DNA of 11,667 bases from Clostridiales bacterium (GTDB lineage Bacteria; Bacillota; Clostridia; Lachnospirales; WRAX01). Positions 4,147 through 11,667 of this stretch are shown in pieces. Numbering within the stretch: position 1 is the first letter of the stretch; each line of letters starts with the position of its first letter. The DNA lies in assembly GCA_031277155.1 (NCBI GenBank), contig JAITMW010000029.1, positions 1-11,667 of the forward strand, in the 5' to 3' direction. The notes under the pieces were generated by a model. That model saw only the letters and a program-made list of their open reading frames with translations. It made no database searches and had not been told where the DNA came from. The position numbers were made by a program, and so were the translations under genes.

Positions 4147-6819
4147 TTACACGATACACATGATATATTTATACAGCACATATTTCCGAGGCCCCATATA
4201 GCCCCACAGCCTCTTGTCCAGGGCCTTCACGGCGGCGGCCATGCGCCGCCTGTCCTCGTCGTCTATTTCATCGCGGCCATAGCGGGCGCGGGAAAAGATT
4301 TGACACAGGTCAATCATCATGGTGCGATTGTCGTCAAAGCCTATACGGCGGGCTATGCGGGTGCCAAAGGCTATGGCGGTTTCGTGCGGCTCTATTTCAT
4401 AGCGAAACAGGCGCATATATCGCAGCATTTGGTGGAAGTAGGCCACGGCGGCCTCGTTGTTGCCGGCTTTTTTGGATATGGCCATTTTTTTGGCCTCGAA
4501 ATATGCCGCGCGGCCGCCAAACAAAGCCAGGGCCAGGGCCGTTGTAATTGCCACAGACCATGTTATCAATTGGCCGATGCTCATGTTAAGGACTGCGCCG
4601 TCCTCTCCCGCCATTATTATGCCCATCATGGCCGGGTCCATATCGTCCAGCTCGACAGGAAAAAGGCCGCCCCATGGCATATATTGGCCCATCATAAAAT
4701 AATCGTCCCAATATTCATAGAAATGCGCGGGATTGTGGGCTTCCGGCCAAGTGAAGATGGCCTCGGTGGGCGTGGGGTCAAAGCGGTGCCAGCCAAAGCC
4801 CTCGAAATATACCTCGGCCCAGGCATGGCCCTGACGATTTATAACTGAAAGATAGCCGTAGGCATCGGCATCACCCGAGACTATAAAGCCCTCCACATAA
4901 CGCGTTGGCAGGCCCAATGTCCGCGCCATTGTCACAAAGGCCGACGCAAAATGCGTGCAAAAGCCCACGCGCTGGTCAAACAGGAAATAGTCGACAAAAT
5001 CCCTGTCCAGCGGAGTGATGCCCGGCGACAGGCTGTATTGAATACCGCCGCCATAGCGCAAAAAGCTCTCTAAGACAATGGCTTTTTCCAAATTGGTGAC
5101 AGCGCCCGCTTGTTCTGTGACTTGGCGCGCCAGCTCCGTCACACGTTGCGGAAAATGGTCGGGCAGGGCTGTGTAAGTGGCGTTTATGCGTTCGGCGCGG
5201 GGAATTAAATAGTCTCGCAAAAGCCGGTCATAATATATGGAAATGCGATTGTGGGTGAATCGTGACGAGCTTCGGCGGCCGACGGACATCCCGGAAACAG
5301 CCTCTTCGTAAACATCGCGATAGAGACCGTGGCGGCTGGCGGACAGAAGCTCCACATGGTCTATGTCCTCGGGCAGATTGCCATAGTAGATTACATATCG
5401 GGCGCTTCTGGGCAAAAGCACATCCGAGCGCACAGAGCCATTGGCATCGCGCAACAGGTTTATGTCCTCGTAGGGGATTGTAACATATGACACCAAGCCC
5501 GTGGTAAAGACGGTGAATTTGCGCATATCATGCTCTACAAGCAGCCTGCCCTCTTCAAGCTGTGTCGATGTGGCCTCTGTAAGGATTTCCAAAGGGTGCG
5601 GCGGCCTGATGGTTGTGGCCCTCCACACATCGCCAAACAGCGAATGGCCCATGTTCCACATCAAGATACGCTCTGAGGCATGATCCAGTTCGTCAATAAG
5701 GCCGTCGTCAAGGCGCATGGTAAATTGGCTTGAAAGGCGCTCGAAGGCTTCTATGTTGGCCTCAAGCTCGCTGAAATCCATGGCAAAGTATTCTTCTTCA
5801 AAGCTGTTAATCCACGAAAAGCCCGTATATCTGTCAAAGACATTGCCTGTAAGATATATTGGCCCGGGGTGGTTGATGCGCATAAAGATGTCGAAATTGG
5901 CGGTGACATTGCCGCCCAGGCGGCGCGTGTTGCCCATGCCAAAACCCGTTTGCGCCAGGCTGAAGTTGCGCGGCGCAAAGGCCGATTGCAATGAATTGTT
6001 AAGGCTTGTAAACGGCCGCCTGATGAAATTTTCCGTAAAATCCCGGGCGGCGCCCGCCTGCGGCGTGGGCAGGGCTATGGCCACGGCCAGACACACCGAG
6101 GCAAAGGGCAGGGCATAAAGGACAAAAGGCGAGCCCTTGCGGGCGGTGGCGCCCATGCTTCGTAAATTAAGATGCCTTATGAGATAGGCCGCCACACTGA
6201 AAATAAAAACATAAAACGACAAATTATAGAAAAAGAAGCCCGTGTTTAAAACAAGGCCAAACAGCAGCACGGTTGACAATATGGCAAAGAAATTAAACCA
6301 GAAGAAGCCAAAGACAAACACAAAGACCGCCAGGCCAATAGCGAGGGACCACTGCACAGCCAAGTCATAGGCCGAGGTGTAAAATTCAAAGCCCGTGATA
6401 AAGCCTATTGTACCCGAAGCAAAATTTACAATTTCCGTAAGCATGGGATAGCGGGCCTGCTCGACAATTTCATAGGCATAATAGGGCTGCGCATAGGGAT
6501 ATAAATAAGCGTCGGGGGCCAATGTCTGCACCTGCCCCGGCGTAAACAGCAGCGCGTCAAAAATCAGGATAAGCACAGCCACAGCAAGCACAGCCCCGGC
6601 AAAAATTAAGGTGCCCTTGCTGTAAAAAATGCCGCGCAGCACCAGCATTATAAAAAACACCCGCACAAGCATGGTAAAAGGCGCAAATTCCAGATAGGTG
6701 CCCGCTATGACGGCCATAGACAGGCTCCATGCCAGCAAAACGCCCACGGTAAACAAAAACACCGTGTCCATCCATGTAAAGCGGGCAAACAGGCCCCTCT
6801 TTTTTGTGATATCGTCCAT
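4147..6819 (-). CDS. Membrane transglutaminase-like protein (TgpA-type)
   Basis: An 890-residue protein of the DUF3488/transglutaminase type. The N-terminal 250 residues hold about seven membrane segments (roughly 17-40, 50-65, 70-92, 155-175, 177-195, 200-215, 232-250). A long outer region follows (about 251-748). Its transglutaminase core has the full catalytic triad: C621 in GFCTHFASAFV, H665 in QGHAWAEVYF and D681 in FDPTP. One more membrane segment (749-767) leads to a cytoplasmic DUF4129-like tail with a helix around 795-830. Length and order match the family. The start follows AAAGGAGGG (6826-6834), which overlaps the DUF58 stop codon, so the two are tightly coupled. In this conserved set the protein acts with the DUF58 and MoxR proteins; the outer substrate (a protein or wall peptide) is unknown. 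The gene ends beside a CTTGCGCAAG palindrome. Confidence 0.95.
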   Translation of the reverse strand: MDDITKKRGLFARFTWMDTVFLFTVGVLLAWSLSMAVIAGTYLEFAPFTMLVRVFFIMLVLRGIFYSKGTLIFAGAVLAVAVLILIFDALLFTPGQVQTLAPDAYLYPYAQPYYAYEIVEQARYPMLTEIVNFASGTIGFITGFEFYTSAYDLAVQWSLAIGLAVFVFVFGFFWFNFFAILSTVLLFGLVLNTGFFFYNLSFYVFIFSVAAYLIRHLNLRSMGATARKGSPFVLYALPFASVCLAVAIALPTPQAGAARDFTENFIRRPFTSLNNSLQSAFAPRNFSLAQTGFGMGNTRRLGGNVTANFDIFMRINHPGPIYLTGNVFDRYTGFSWINSFEEEYFAMDFSELEANIEAFERLSSQFTMRLDDGLIDELDHASERILMWNMGHSLFGDVWRATTIRPPHPLEILTEATSTQLEEGRLLVEHDMRKFTVFTTGLVSYVTIPYEDINLLRDANGSVRSDVLLPRSARYVIYYGNLPEDIDHVELLSASRHGLYRDVYEEAVSGMSVGRRSSSRFTHNRISIYYDRLLRDYLIPRAERINATYTALPDHFPQRVTELARQVTEQAGAVTNLEKAIVLESFLRYGGGIQYSLSPGITPLDRDFVDYFLFDQRVGFCTHFASAFVTMARTLGLPTRYVEGFIVSGDADAYGYLSVINRQGHAWAEVYFEGFGWHRFDPTPTEAIFTWPEAHNPAHFYEYWDDYFMMGQYMPWGGLFPVELDDMDPAMMGIIMAGEDGAVLNMSIGQLITWSVAITTALALALFGGRAAYFEAKKMAISKKAGNNEAAVAYFHQMLRYMRLFRYEIEPHETAIAFGTRIARRIGFDDNRTMMIDLCQIFSRARYGRDEIDDEDRRRMAAAVKALDKRLWGYMGPRKYVLYKYIMCIV

Positions 6820-6832
6820 GGCAATCCCTCCT

Positions 6833-7996
6833 TTATCCCATAAACATCCGCCGAAAATCTATGGCGGCAATGCCCATATCGCCCAATCCGGCAATTTTTT
6901 TAGTTTCGTCGTCTCTCAGGTCTCTGAAATAAAGAACAATGACGCTGTTGCCAAAGAGGCTTAGGGTCTGTGCCGTGGCAAACAGGGCGTCGGATATTTC
7001 CTGGGCAAAAATAAGCACATTGTCCGCGTCTTCCTGCATTTTGGAATATGCCATTAAATAGGCGTCAAAAACATCCTGCCCGGCAAAGGCAATTTTTGAG
7101 GCAATGGTGTAAAGATAATCAAAGCCGCCGCCGGCACCTTCGTTTTGCTCGTCCCCGATAAAATAAAGAGAGCATGAAAACATCTGCCGCGCGCAATATG
7201 ACAGGGTGGACACATAGGCCTCCATCATCAGGTCTTCCATGGCCGCCGCCGCGTCCTCGTCCTTTTTGTCGCCCTCTATTTCAGAATTATCCAGCAGCAG
7301 CACAACAGAATTGCGCTTTGTATTTTGAAAGTTTTTGCTGATAAGCTCGTTTTTTTTGGCCGAGGCCTTCCAATGGATTTTTTTATAGCCGTCGGTGGGT
7401 TGATATTTTCGCAGGTCAGAAACAACGGCATAATCCTCTTCGGATGTAAAGTTTTTCACATTTTGGGTGCCGCTGTCCGCCTTGGAAAGGGGCAGGGCCG
7501 CAATGTCCAGCACCCTGGGGCGCACCGTCAAAATAAAGGCGTGGCCGTGCTTTTGCTCGAAGCGAAAAAGGCCCAAAAAGTCATACAGCATGATATTTTC
7601 CACGCCAATTTCATAATTGCCGCGATATTTGGCGGAGACATTAAATTCAATTTCGTGATTTTTATATGGCCCTATGGAGAAGAATTTGTCGGTAAAATCC
7701 GCCGTCACCGCGGCAGAGCTGGCCTTAAAGCGCACCCGCACGGATGTATACGGCAAAAAGCTGTTGTTTTTCACATTGAAGGTATATTGCACCACTTCGC
7801 CTTTGACCACATTGTCCCGGTTCAGGCTCTCCTGCACGCTAAATTGGCGGCGCGACACCGCCGTCAGCCCAAAGGAAAGCAGCGGCAACACCAAAACCAC
7901 ATAAAGAGCCATATATGTAATGCCATCCTCGTATAAAAATATAAGCAGGATTAAGGCTACAAGCACAACCCCGTATGTTAAGCGGTTTTTTAGCAT
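6833..7996 (-). CDS. DUF58 family (vWA-like) membrane-anchored protein
   Basis: A 387-residue protein with two N-terminal membrane segments (about 7-23 and 28-47), a beta-rich middle (about 52-160) and the DUF58 signature EDYAVVSDLRKY (187-198) leading to KKIHWKASAKKNEL (205-218). A vWA-like stretch follows, with VVLLLDNS (231-238; D236 and S238 resemble the start of a MIDAS metal site). Length is normal for the family. A GAGGG site lies 5 nt before the ATG. It sits between the MoxR ATPase and the transglutaminase, the usual neighbourhood; the family is thought to be a partner or target of MoxR chaperones, with an unsettled role in cell-envelope processes. The 13-nt gap to the transglutaminase supports co-translation. 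Confidence 0.94.
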   Translation of the reverse strand: MLKNRLTYGVVLVALILLIFLYEDGITYMALYVVLVLPLLSFGLTAVSRRQFSVQESLNRDNVVKGEVVQYTFNVKNNSFLPYTSVRVRFKASSAAVTADFTDKFFSIGPYKNHEIEFNVSAKYRGNYEIGVENIMLYDFLGLFRFEQKHGHAFILTVRPRVLDIAALPLSKADSGTQNVKNFTSEEDYAVVSDLRKYQPTDGYKKIHWKASAKKNELISKNFQNTKRNSVVLLLDNSEIEGDKKDEDAAAAMEDLMMEAYVSTLSYCARQMFSCSLYFIGDEQNEGAGGGFDYLYTIASKIAFAGQDVFDAYLMAYSKMQEDADNVLIFAQEISDALFATAQTLSLFGNSVIVLYFRDLRDDETKKIAGLGDMGIAAIDFRRMFMG

Positions 7997-8039
7997 ATGT
8001 CCCTCTCTATAATTGCGCCAATGGCCTGTGCAAGATGCG

Positions 8040-8585
8040 TCATCTGCCCAACAGAACCGTCCTTGCTATCTGGTCGGCTATGTGGTTGTCTATGCCGTCA
8101 TCCCAAATGAGGAGTGTGAATCTTGGATCTCTCAGGTTCCATACTAGAATTGAATAACGTTCCATTATTTCTTCACCAATTTCAAATTCGTATAAAGAAA
8201 TTCTTCCCCCGGCGGAATAAGTTCTGAGCGAGAGAAGGTCTCCCTTTTCAACTCCGTTTAGCAATTCATGAGGTTGACGATTACCACCTTCCCACGAATG
8301 AATTGTGCCAACAGCATAAAGCGTATAATCCCCTTCTTCTCTTGGTCTATCGGTCATATACACAACATCATCATCCCACTCAACATACCATTCTGCGGGT
8401 ACGCTAAGCCTTCCCACTGTCCCGCCTTCCACATAAACAGTCTGCCAATTGCGTGTAATCCTTCCCGGTGCGCCAATAGCAATGTTAATCTGGAAGATGC
8501 CAAGCGAAAGAAGCAGAATTATAGACAATATCGCGGATAACGAGACAATCAAAGCCAATTGCCACTTTTTCATTTTCTTTTTCAT
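8040..8585 (-). CDS. Unrecognised membrane-anchored protein inside the MoxR operon
   Basis: A 181-residue protein that I cannot assign. A lysine-rich start (MKKKMKKW) is followed by one hydrophobic segment (about 9-31), giving a signal anchor with the rest outside. The outer part is predicted mostly beta with many W and Y (VYVEGGTVGRLSVPAEWYVEW, then DDDVVYMTD) and ends in a helix DNHIADQIARTVLL. This layout resembles small secreted proteins of the kind found in Firmicutes envelopes, but no motif is diagnostic. The ATG at 8585 is preferred; a TTG lies directly before it and a second ATG is at 8573. The ribosome-binding site is weak, unlike its neighbours. It starts 17 nt after moxR and ends 43 nt before the DUF58 gene. 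Codon use is visibly less GC-rich at third positions than in the flanking genes, suggesting a later insertion. Confidence 0.8.
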   Translation of the reverse strand: MKKKMKKWQLALIVSLSAILSIILLLSLGIFQINIAIGAPGRITRNWQTVYVEGGTVGRLSVPAEWYVEWDDDVVYMTDRPREEGDYTLYAVGTIHSWEGGNRQPHELLNGVEKGDLLSLRTYSAGGRISLYEFEIGEEIMERYSILVWNLRDPRFTLLIWDDGIDNHIADQIARTVLLGR

Positions 8586-8602
8586 CAAATTACCATAATG
8601 GT

Positions 8603-9538
8603 CTACAGCGGCGCCCGTACCGCCTTCACCGCCGTGTCCACCACATCCTTGGACGTAAGCCGCTTTAGCCTGGCCTCCTGTTTCAGCACCAGCCTATGTT
8701 CCATCACCGGCACAGCCATTTTTATAACATCATCGGGGATTACAAAGTCGCGCCGGCTATACAGCGCCCAAGCCTGGGCCGCGCGATACAGGCACAGGCT
8801 GGCGCGGGGGCTGCCCCCCAGGGCCACATCCTCGCTTTGGCGTGTGGCGCGCACGATGGCCACTATGTATTTATTGATTTTTTCGTCCACATGGATTTTT
8901 GTTACAAGCTCCTGGGCCTCAATCAGGCCGCTTGAATCCGCCACTGGCTGCAAGCTCCTGATGGGGTTGCTTTCTTTAAAGCGCGAAAGCATGGCGCTTT
9001 CTTCCTCGGCGGCGGGATATCCCAGGGATATGCGCATAAAAAAGCGGTCCAGCTGGGCTTCGGGCAGCGGATATGTCCCAAGATATTCTATGGGATTTTG
9101 CGTGGCAAACACAATGAAGGGCTGCGGCACATTGTATGTTTCGCCGTCCACCGTCACCTGATTTTCCTCCATAACTTCCAGCAGGCTGGATTGCGTCTTG
9201 GGGGATGTGCGGTTTATCTCGTCCGCCAGGATAATTTGCGACATTATGGCGCCCTGGTGATAATCAAACTCTCCGGTCTTTTGGTTGTACATGGAAAAGC
9301 CCGTGATGTCCGACGGCAATATGTCCGGCGTAAATTGTATGCGCCTGAAGCTGCAATTAAAAGACTTTGCCATGGCGGACACCAGGCTGGTTTTGCCCAC
9401 CCCCGGCATGTCTTCTATCAGCACATGCCCCGCGCACAAAAACGAACACAGCGCAAGCTCTATGGCCTCACGCTTGCCGATAATCACCTTTTCAACATTG
9501 TCAATCACATTGTTCAACATTGCGTTATGGTCTGACAT
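8603..9538 (-). CDS. MoxR family AAA+ ATPase
   Basis: A 311-residue cytoplasmic ATPase of normal MoxR length. In order: a Walker A motif GMPGVGKTSL... at about 43-52 (K49, T50), Walker B IILADEINR (102-110; D106, E107), sensor 1 ATQN (145-148), the family motif NPIEYLGTYPLPEAQLDRF (148-166, with the R165 finger), and sensor 2 in GGSPRASL (241-248). MoxR proteins act as chaperone-like remodelling ATPases and are commonly encoded beside DUF58/vWA genes, as here. A GGGAGAG site precedes the ATG by about 9 nt. The gap to the upstream DUF3592-like gene is only 26 nt with no terminator seen, so it may be carried on the gltX transcript. Confidence 0.96.
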   Translation of the reverse strand: MSDHNAMLNNVIDNVEKVIIGKREAIELALCSFLCAGHVLIEDMPGVGKTSLVSAMAKSFNCSFRRIQFTPDILPSDITGFSMYNQKTGEFDYHQGAIMSQIILADEINRTSPKTQSSLLEVMEENQVTVDGETYNVPQPFIVFATQNPIEYLGTYPLPEAQLDRFFMRISLGYPAAEEESAMLSRFKESNPIRSLQPVADSSGLIEAQELVTKIHVDEKINKYIVAIVRATRQSEDVALGGSPRASLCLYRAAQAWALYSRRDFVIPDDVIKMAVPVMEHRLVLKQEARLKRLTSKDVVDTAVKAVRAPL

Positions 9539-9564
9539 GGATATTCTCTCCCTTGTCTGTTATT

Positions 9565-10035
9565 TTAAAAAATCTCCTTTTTCCCTATCCCTAATGCCTG
9601 CCCCGCTCTTTTGTCCCTTTTGCGATTAACAAGAAAATTGATGAGGTAAAACAGGGTAAACGGGCCAAGTATTCCCGCCGTAATCATTGTTATCACAAGG
9701 CTTGCGTCAAGGGCAGTGGCGACAATGGTATGTTCTGGATTGTCGGGATTAACCAAAAATTCCCTTTGGTGGTTTATAATCCAAAAATTTTCGTGGCGGA
9801 CGGTGTATGTCTGCCCGTGCAGCTCGAATTGAACATCCGACCATGAAGTGAGCCTGTCCGCGCTGATAAAATTATCTACCACGCGGCCCGTCACAAGATA
9901 AAAATCGCGCTGCGCATTAGAATTTCTGGCCCAAAACAAAGCGCTTAGTATCAGGCAAAACAACAGCGCCATACCAAAGCAGGCGAAGGCAATTTTTGCG
10001 CCGCGGGTGCTGCCAAACCATACAAGCGATATCAT
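9565..10035 (-). CDS. DUF3592-like small membrane protein
   Basis: A 156-residue protein with two membrane segments (about 13-35 and 112-134) around an outer beta-type region. The region carries the pattern GRVVDN (50-55), VQFELHGQTYTV (68-79) and FLVNPDNPEHT (93-103), typical of DUF3592 proteins, whose function is unknown. A short basic tail (NRKRDKRAG) should face the cytoplasm. The ATG overlaps the gltX stop by 4 nt (ATGA), implying translation coupled to the tRNA synthetase. Upstream is only a weak AAGG site, which fits re-initiation. The link to gltX is probably one of transcription rather than shared function. Confidence 0.75.
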   Translation of the reverse strand: MISLVWFGSTRGAKIAFACFGMALLFCLILSALFWARNSNAQRDFYLVTGRVVDNFISADRLTSWSDVQFELHGQTYTVRHENFWIINHQREFLVNPDNPEHTIVATALDASLVITMITAGILGPFTLFYLINFLVNRKRDKRAGQALGIGKKEIF

Positions 10036-11459
10036 GGCTGCCTTGCCCCCAGCTTCTCCAGCGCAGTTTCAATACGGCAAACACTTTCGGTTTTGCCCAA
10101 TATGGCCAGCAAATCAGAAGACCCGCCCGGCGTTGCCGCCTTGCCGGAAAGGGCCACCCGCATGGGCCAAAGCACCTGGGAATTTTTCAAGCCCGCATTT
10201 TCCGCAAAATCCGTTAAAAATTTATATAAATCTGACCCATTCCAGCTATTTTCAGCCAGCTCCGCCAATTTGGGCGCAATCTTGCCCAGCATATCGCGCG
10301 CAATGGCCTCGTCGCATTTGGATTTTTTATGGATATACAGCGCGGTGTCATAATCCGGAAGGGTGTCAATAAAATCCAGCATCTCCGGTATGTCGTCCAG
10401 CGCAGCCACGCGGCTTTGTACCATCTTTGCCAGCGCAACCCTGTCCACATCCGGTTTTTTAACGGCATTGGCCATATGCCCCTCTGCCAGCCTGTAAAAC
10501 CTGTCAAAATCCATGGCTTTAAGATATTCGCCATTAACCCAGCGCAGCTTTGCCATGTCAAAAGCAGAGGGCGATTTGCTTATGCCGTCTATGCTAAAAA
10601 TCTGCGCAAGCTCTGTAAGGCTGTAAATTTCCCGGTTGTCGGGGGGGCTCCAGCCCAGCAGCACCACATAATTAACCACAGCCTCCGGCAAAAATCCCTT
10701 TGCCAAAAAGTCCTCGAAAAAGGCGTCGCCATGGCGTTTGGACAGCTTGCCGCCGCCCTCGCGCAAAATCAGCGGAAGATGGATGTATGTGGGGATGTCC
10801 CAGCCCAGGGCCTGATACAACAGGTTATATTTGGGCGTGGATGTGAGGAATTCGCTGCCGCGGATTACATGGGTAATCTTCATTAAGTGGTCGTCCACCA
10901 CATTGGCGAAATTATATGTGGGCATACCGTCGGATTTTATCAGCACCTGGTCCTCAAGCTCCGCATTGTCCACGGTGATTTCGCCGAAAACTTGGTCAAC
11001 AAAAGTCGTGTGGCCCTTTGGTATCAGCTGGCGTATCACATAAGGCGCGCCCTGTGCCAAATTCTTTTCGATGGTTTCGGGCGGCAGGGCGAGGCAATGG
11101 CGGTCATACCCTTCCGGCAGGTCATCCAGCCGCGCCTTGTCGCAAAAGCAGTGATACGCCGCGCCATTTGCCACCAGCTGCTTGGCATATTTTAAATAAT
11201 CGCTTTTGCGCATACTTTGCACATACGGGCCATAATCGCCGCCCACATCGGGCCCTTCGTCATATGCGATGCCCGCGATGCGCAGGGCCTCATAGATTTT
11301 CTCGGCCGCGTCGGCCACAAGGCGCTCTTGGTCAGTGTCCTCTATGCGCAACACAAAGACGCCGCCCATCTTTTTGGCCAGCAAATAGCCAAAAAGCGCC
11401 GTGCGCAATGCTCCCAGATGAATATATCCCGTCGGCGACGGTGCAAATCGTGTTCTCAT
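10032..11459 (-). CDS. gltX: Glutamyl-tRNA synthetase
   Basis: A 475-residue class I synthetase, the normal bacterial length, which attaches glutamate to tRNA-Glu (and in many Firmicutes to tRNA-Gln, later amidated). It opens with RTRFAPSPTGYIHLGALRTA; HLGA (14-17) is the HIGH-type signature. RIEDTDQER (38-46) follows, then a CFC...HC group (C104, C106, H121, C122) that may bind zinc, VIRGSEF (198-204), and the KLSKRHG motif (238-244). The C-terminal half (about 300-475) is the helical anticodon-binding part. The start is supported by GGAAGGA (11468-11474) 8 nt upstream, with a good promoter beyond it. Whether it is discriminating for tRNA-Glu cannot be told by eye. Confidence 0.98.
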   Translation of the reverse strand: MRTRFAPSPTGYIHLGALRTALFGYLLAKKMGGVFVLRIEDTDQERLVADAAEKIYEALRIAGIAYDEGPDVGGDYGPYVQSMRKSDYLKYAKQLVANGAAYHCFCDKARLDDLPEGYDRHCLALPPETIEKNLAQGAPYVIRQLIPKGHTTFVDQVFGEITVDNAELEDQVLIKSDGMPTYNFANVVDDHLMKITHVIRGSEFLTSTPKYNLLYQALGWDIPTYIHLPLILREGGGKLSKRHGDAFFEDFLAKGFLPEAVVNYVVLLGWSPPDNREIYSLTELAQIFSIDGISKSPSAFDMAKLRWVNGEYLKAMDFDRFYRLAEGHMANAVKKPDVDRVALAKMVQSRVAALDDIPEMLDFIDTLPDYDTALYIHKKSKCDEAIARDMLGKIAPKLAELAENSWNGSDLYKFLTDFAENAGLKNSQVLWPMRVALSGKAATPGGSSDLLAILGKTESVCRIETALEKLGARQP

Positions 11460-11491
11460 GGAATTAGTCCTTCCGTATTTTGCCTAATCCC

Positions 11492-11520
11492 ATTTTACCT
11501 CTAAACAGCGCAAATGTAAA
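11492..11520 (-). promoter_or_regulatory. Sigma-A-type promoter for gltX
   Basis: On the minus strand TTTACA (11515-11520) and TAAAAT (11492-11497) are spaced by exactly 17 bp; each matches the consensus at 5 of 6 positions. Transcription would begin near 11485, giving a leader of about 25 nt that holds the gltX Shine-Dalgarno site. It lies directly after the terminator of the preceding gene, marking the start of the operon. No T-box-like leader fits in this space, so gltX does not appear to be under tRNA-sensing attenuation here. Confidence 0.75.
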
Positions 11521-11524
11521 GGGC

Positions 11525-11565
11525 AAAATCAAAAAAGGCAAAGAATTCCATGAACTCTTTGCCTT
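11525..11565 (-). terminator. Intrinsic terminator upstream of the gltX operon
   Basis: A 10-bp perfect stem AAGGCAAAGA / TCTTTGCCTT (11535-11544 with 11556-11565) with an 11-nt loop. On the minus strand the stem runs into TTTTTTGATTTT, a good U-tract. It would end transcripts coming from the right, 6 bp after the stop codon of the edge reading frame. On the plus strand the tail is AGATTTTTAG, a weaker U-tract, so some two-way action is possible. Confidence 0.85.
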
Positions 11566-11571
11566 AGATTT

Positions 11572-11667
11572 TTAGATACAATCAGAACCTGCGGTCAATA
11601 ATGGGCTGCCCGAATTTGCGAAGCTGATTTTTAGCCAATCAAGGAGGGCGCGACGACGCATATACAG
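11572..11667 (-). CDS. 3' end of an unidentified protein (partial)
   Basis: The only frame that stays open from the right edge on either strand reads 31 codons to TAA (11572-11574), ending LLTAGSDCI. The stop is followed within 6 bp by a strong terminator, which fits a true gene end. The visible residues include MRRRALLDWLKISF, a basic, helix-like stretch. No family can be named. A non-coding transcript ended by the same terminator is an alternative. Confidence 0.35.
   Translation of the reverse strand: MYMRRRALLDWLKISFANSGSPLLTAGSDCI

Noticed and set aside
4123..4848. A 241-codon plus-strand open frame under the transglutaminase
   Set aside because: It mirrors the catalytic region of a certain gene, and its H/G/Y-rich translation matches nothing.
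11460..11534. T-box leader before gltX
   Set aside because: The leader after the predicted start is only about 25 nt, and the terminator upstream precedes the promoter, so it belongs to the previous transcript.

Overview
The window looks like a chromosomal segment of an anaerobic Firmicutes (Clostridia-like) bacterium. This is inferred from strong AAAGGAGG-type Shine-Dalgarno sites, a secreted protein with three S-layer homology (SLH) motifs, a hemolysin III/PAQR protein and a MoxR-DUF58-transglutaminase operon. I cannot name a genus. Nearly all genes lie on the minus strand and read from right to left. No rRNA, tRNA, CRISPR array or classical insertion sequence was seen.

Right to left: at the right edge is the 3' end of an unidentified minus-strand reading frame, followed at once by an intrinsic terminator (11525-11565). 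A sigma-A-type promoter (11492-11520) then drives gltX (glutamyl-tRNA synthetase). gltX overlaps by 4 nt a small DUF3592-like membrane protein. That gene is followed closely by a MoxR AAA+ ATPase, an unrecognised membrane-anchored protein, a DUF58 protein and a large membrane transglutaminase (TgpA-like). MoxR, DUF58 and the transglutaminase form a widely conserved set in which the ATPase is thought to act on the vWA-like DUF58 partner and the transglutaminase works outside the membrane. The unrecognised protein is an extra gene wedged into that set.

After a 171-bp gap with short repeats and hairpins comes a second operon: an acetamidase/formamidase-family enzyme, overlapping by ATGA a hemolysin III (PAQR) membrane protein. 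Next is a secreted protein with three SLH motifs, a lipocalin-like middle and a C-terminal HExxH (gluzincin-like) peptidase domain.

The left 630 bases are the most unusual part. A Vsr-like DUF559 endonuclease gene is tightly enclosed by copies of a ~43-bp double-hairpin repeat: two identical direct copies (89-132, 587-630), one inverted copy with a changed but still self-complementary stem (151-192), and one decayed inverted copy (192-233) that encodes the protein's C-terminal tail. Repeat DNA supplies the sequence just upstream of the start codon, the stop codon and the tail. This resembles a mobile or domesticated palindrome unit carrying its own nuclease, inserted between converging genes. 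The far left edge holds the last codons of a plus-strand reading frame ending at 79.
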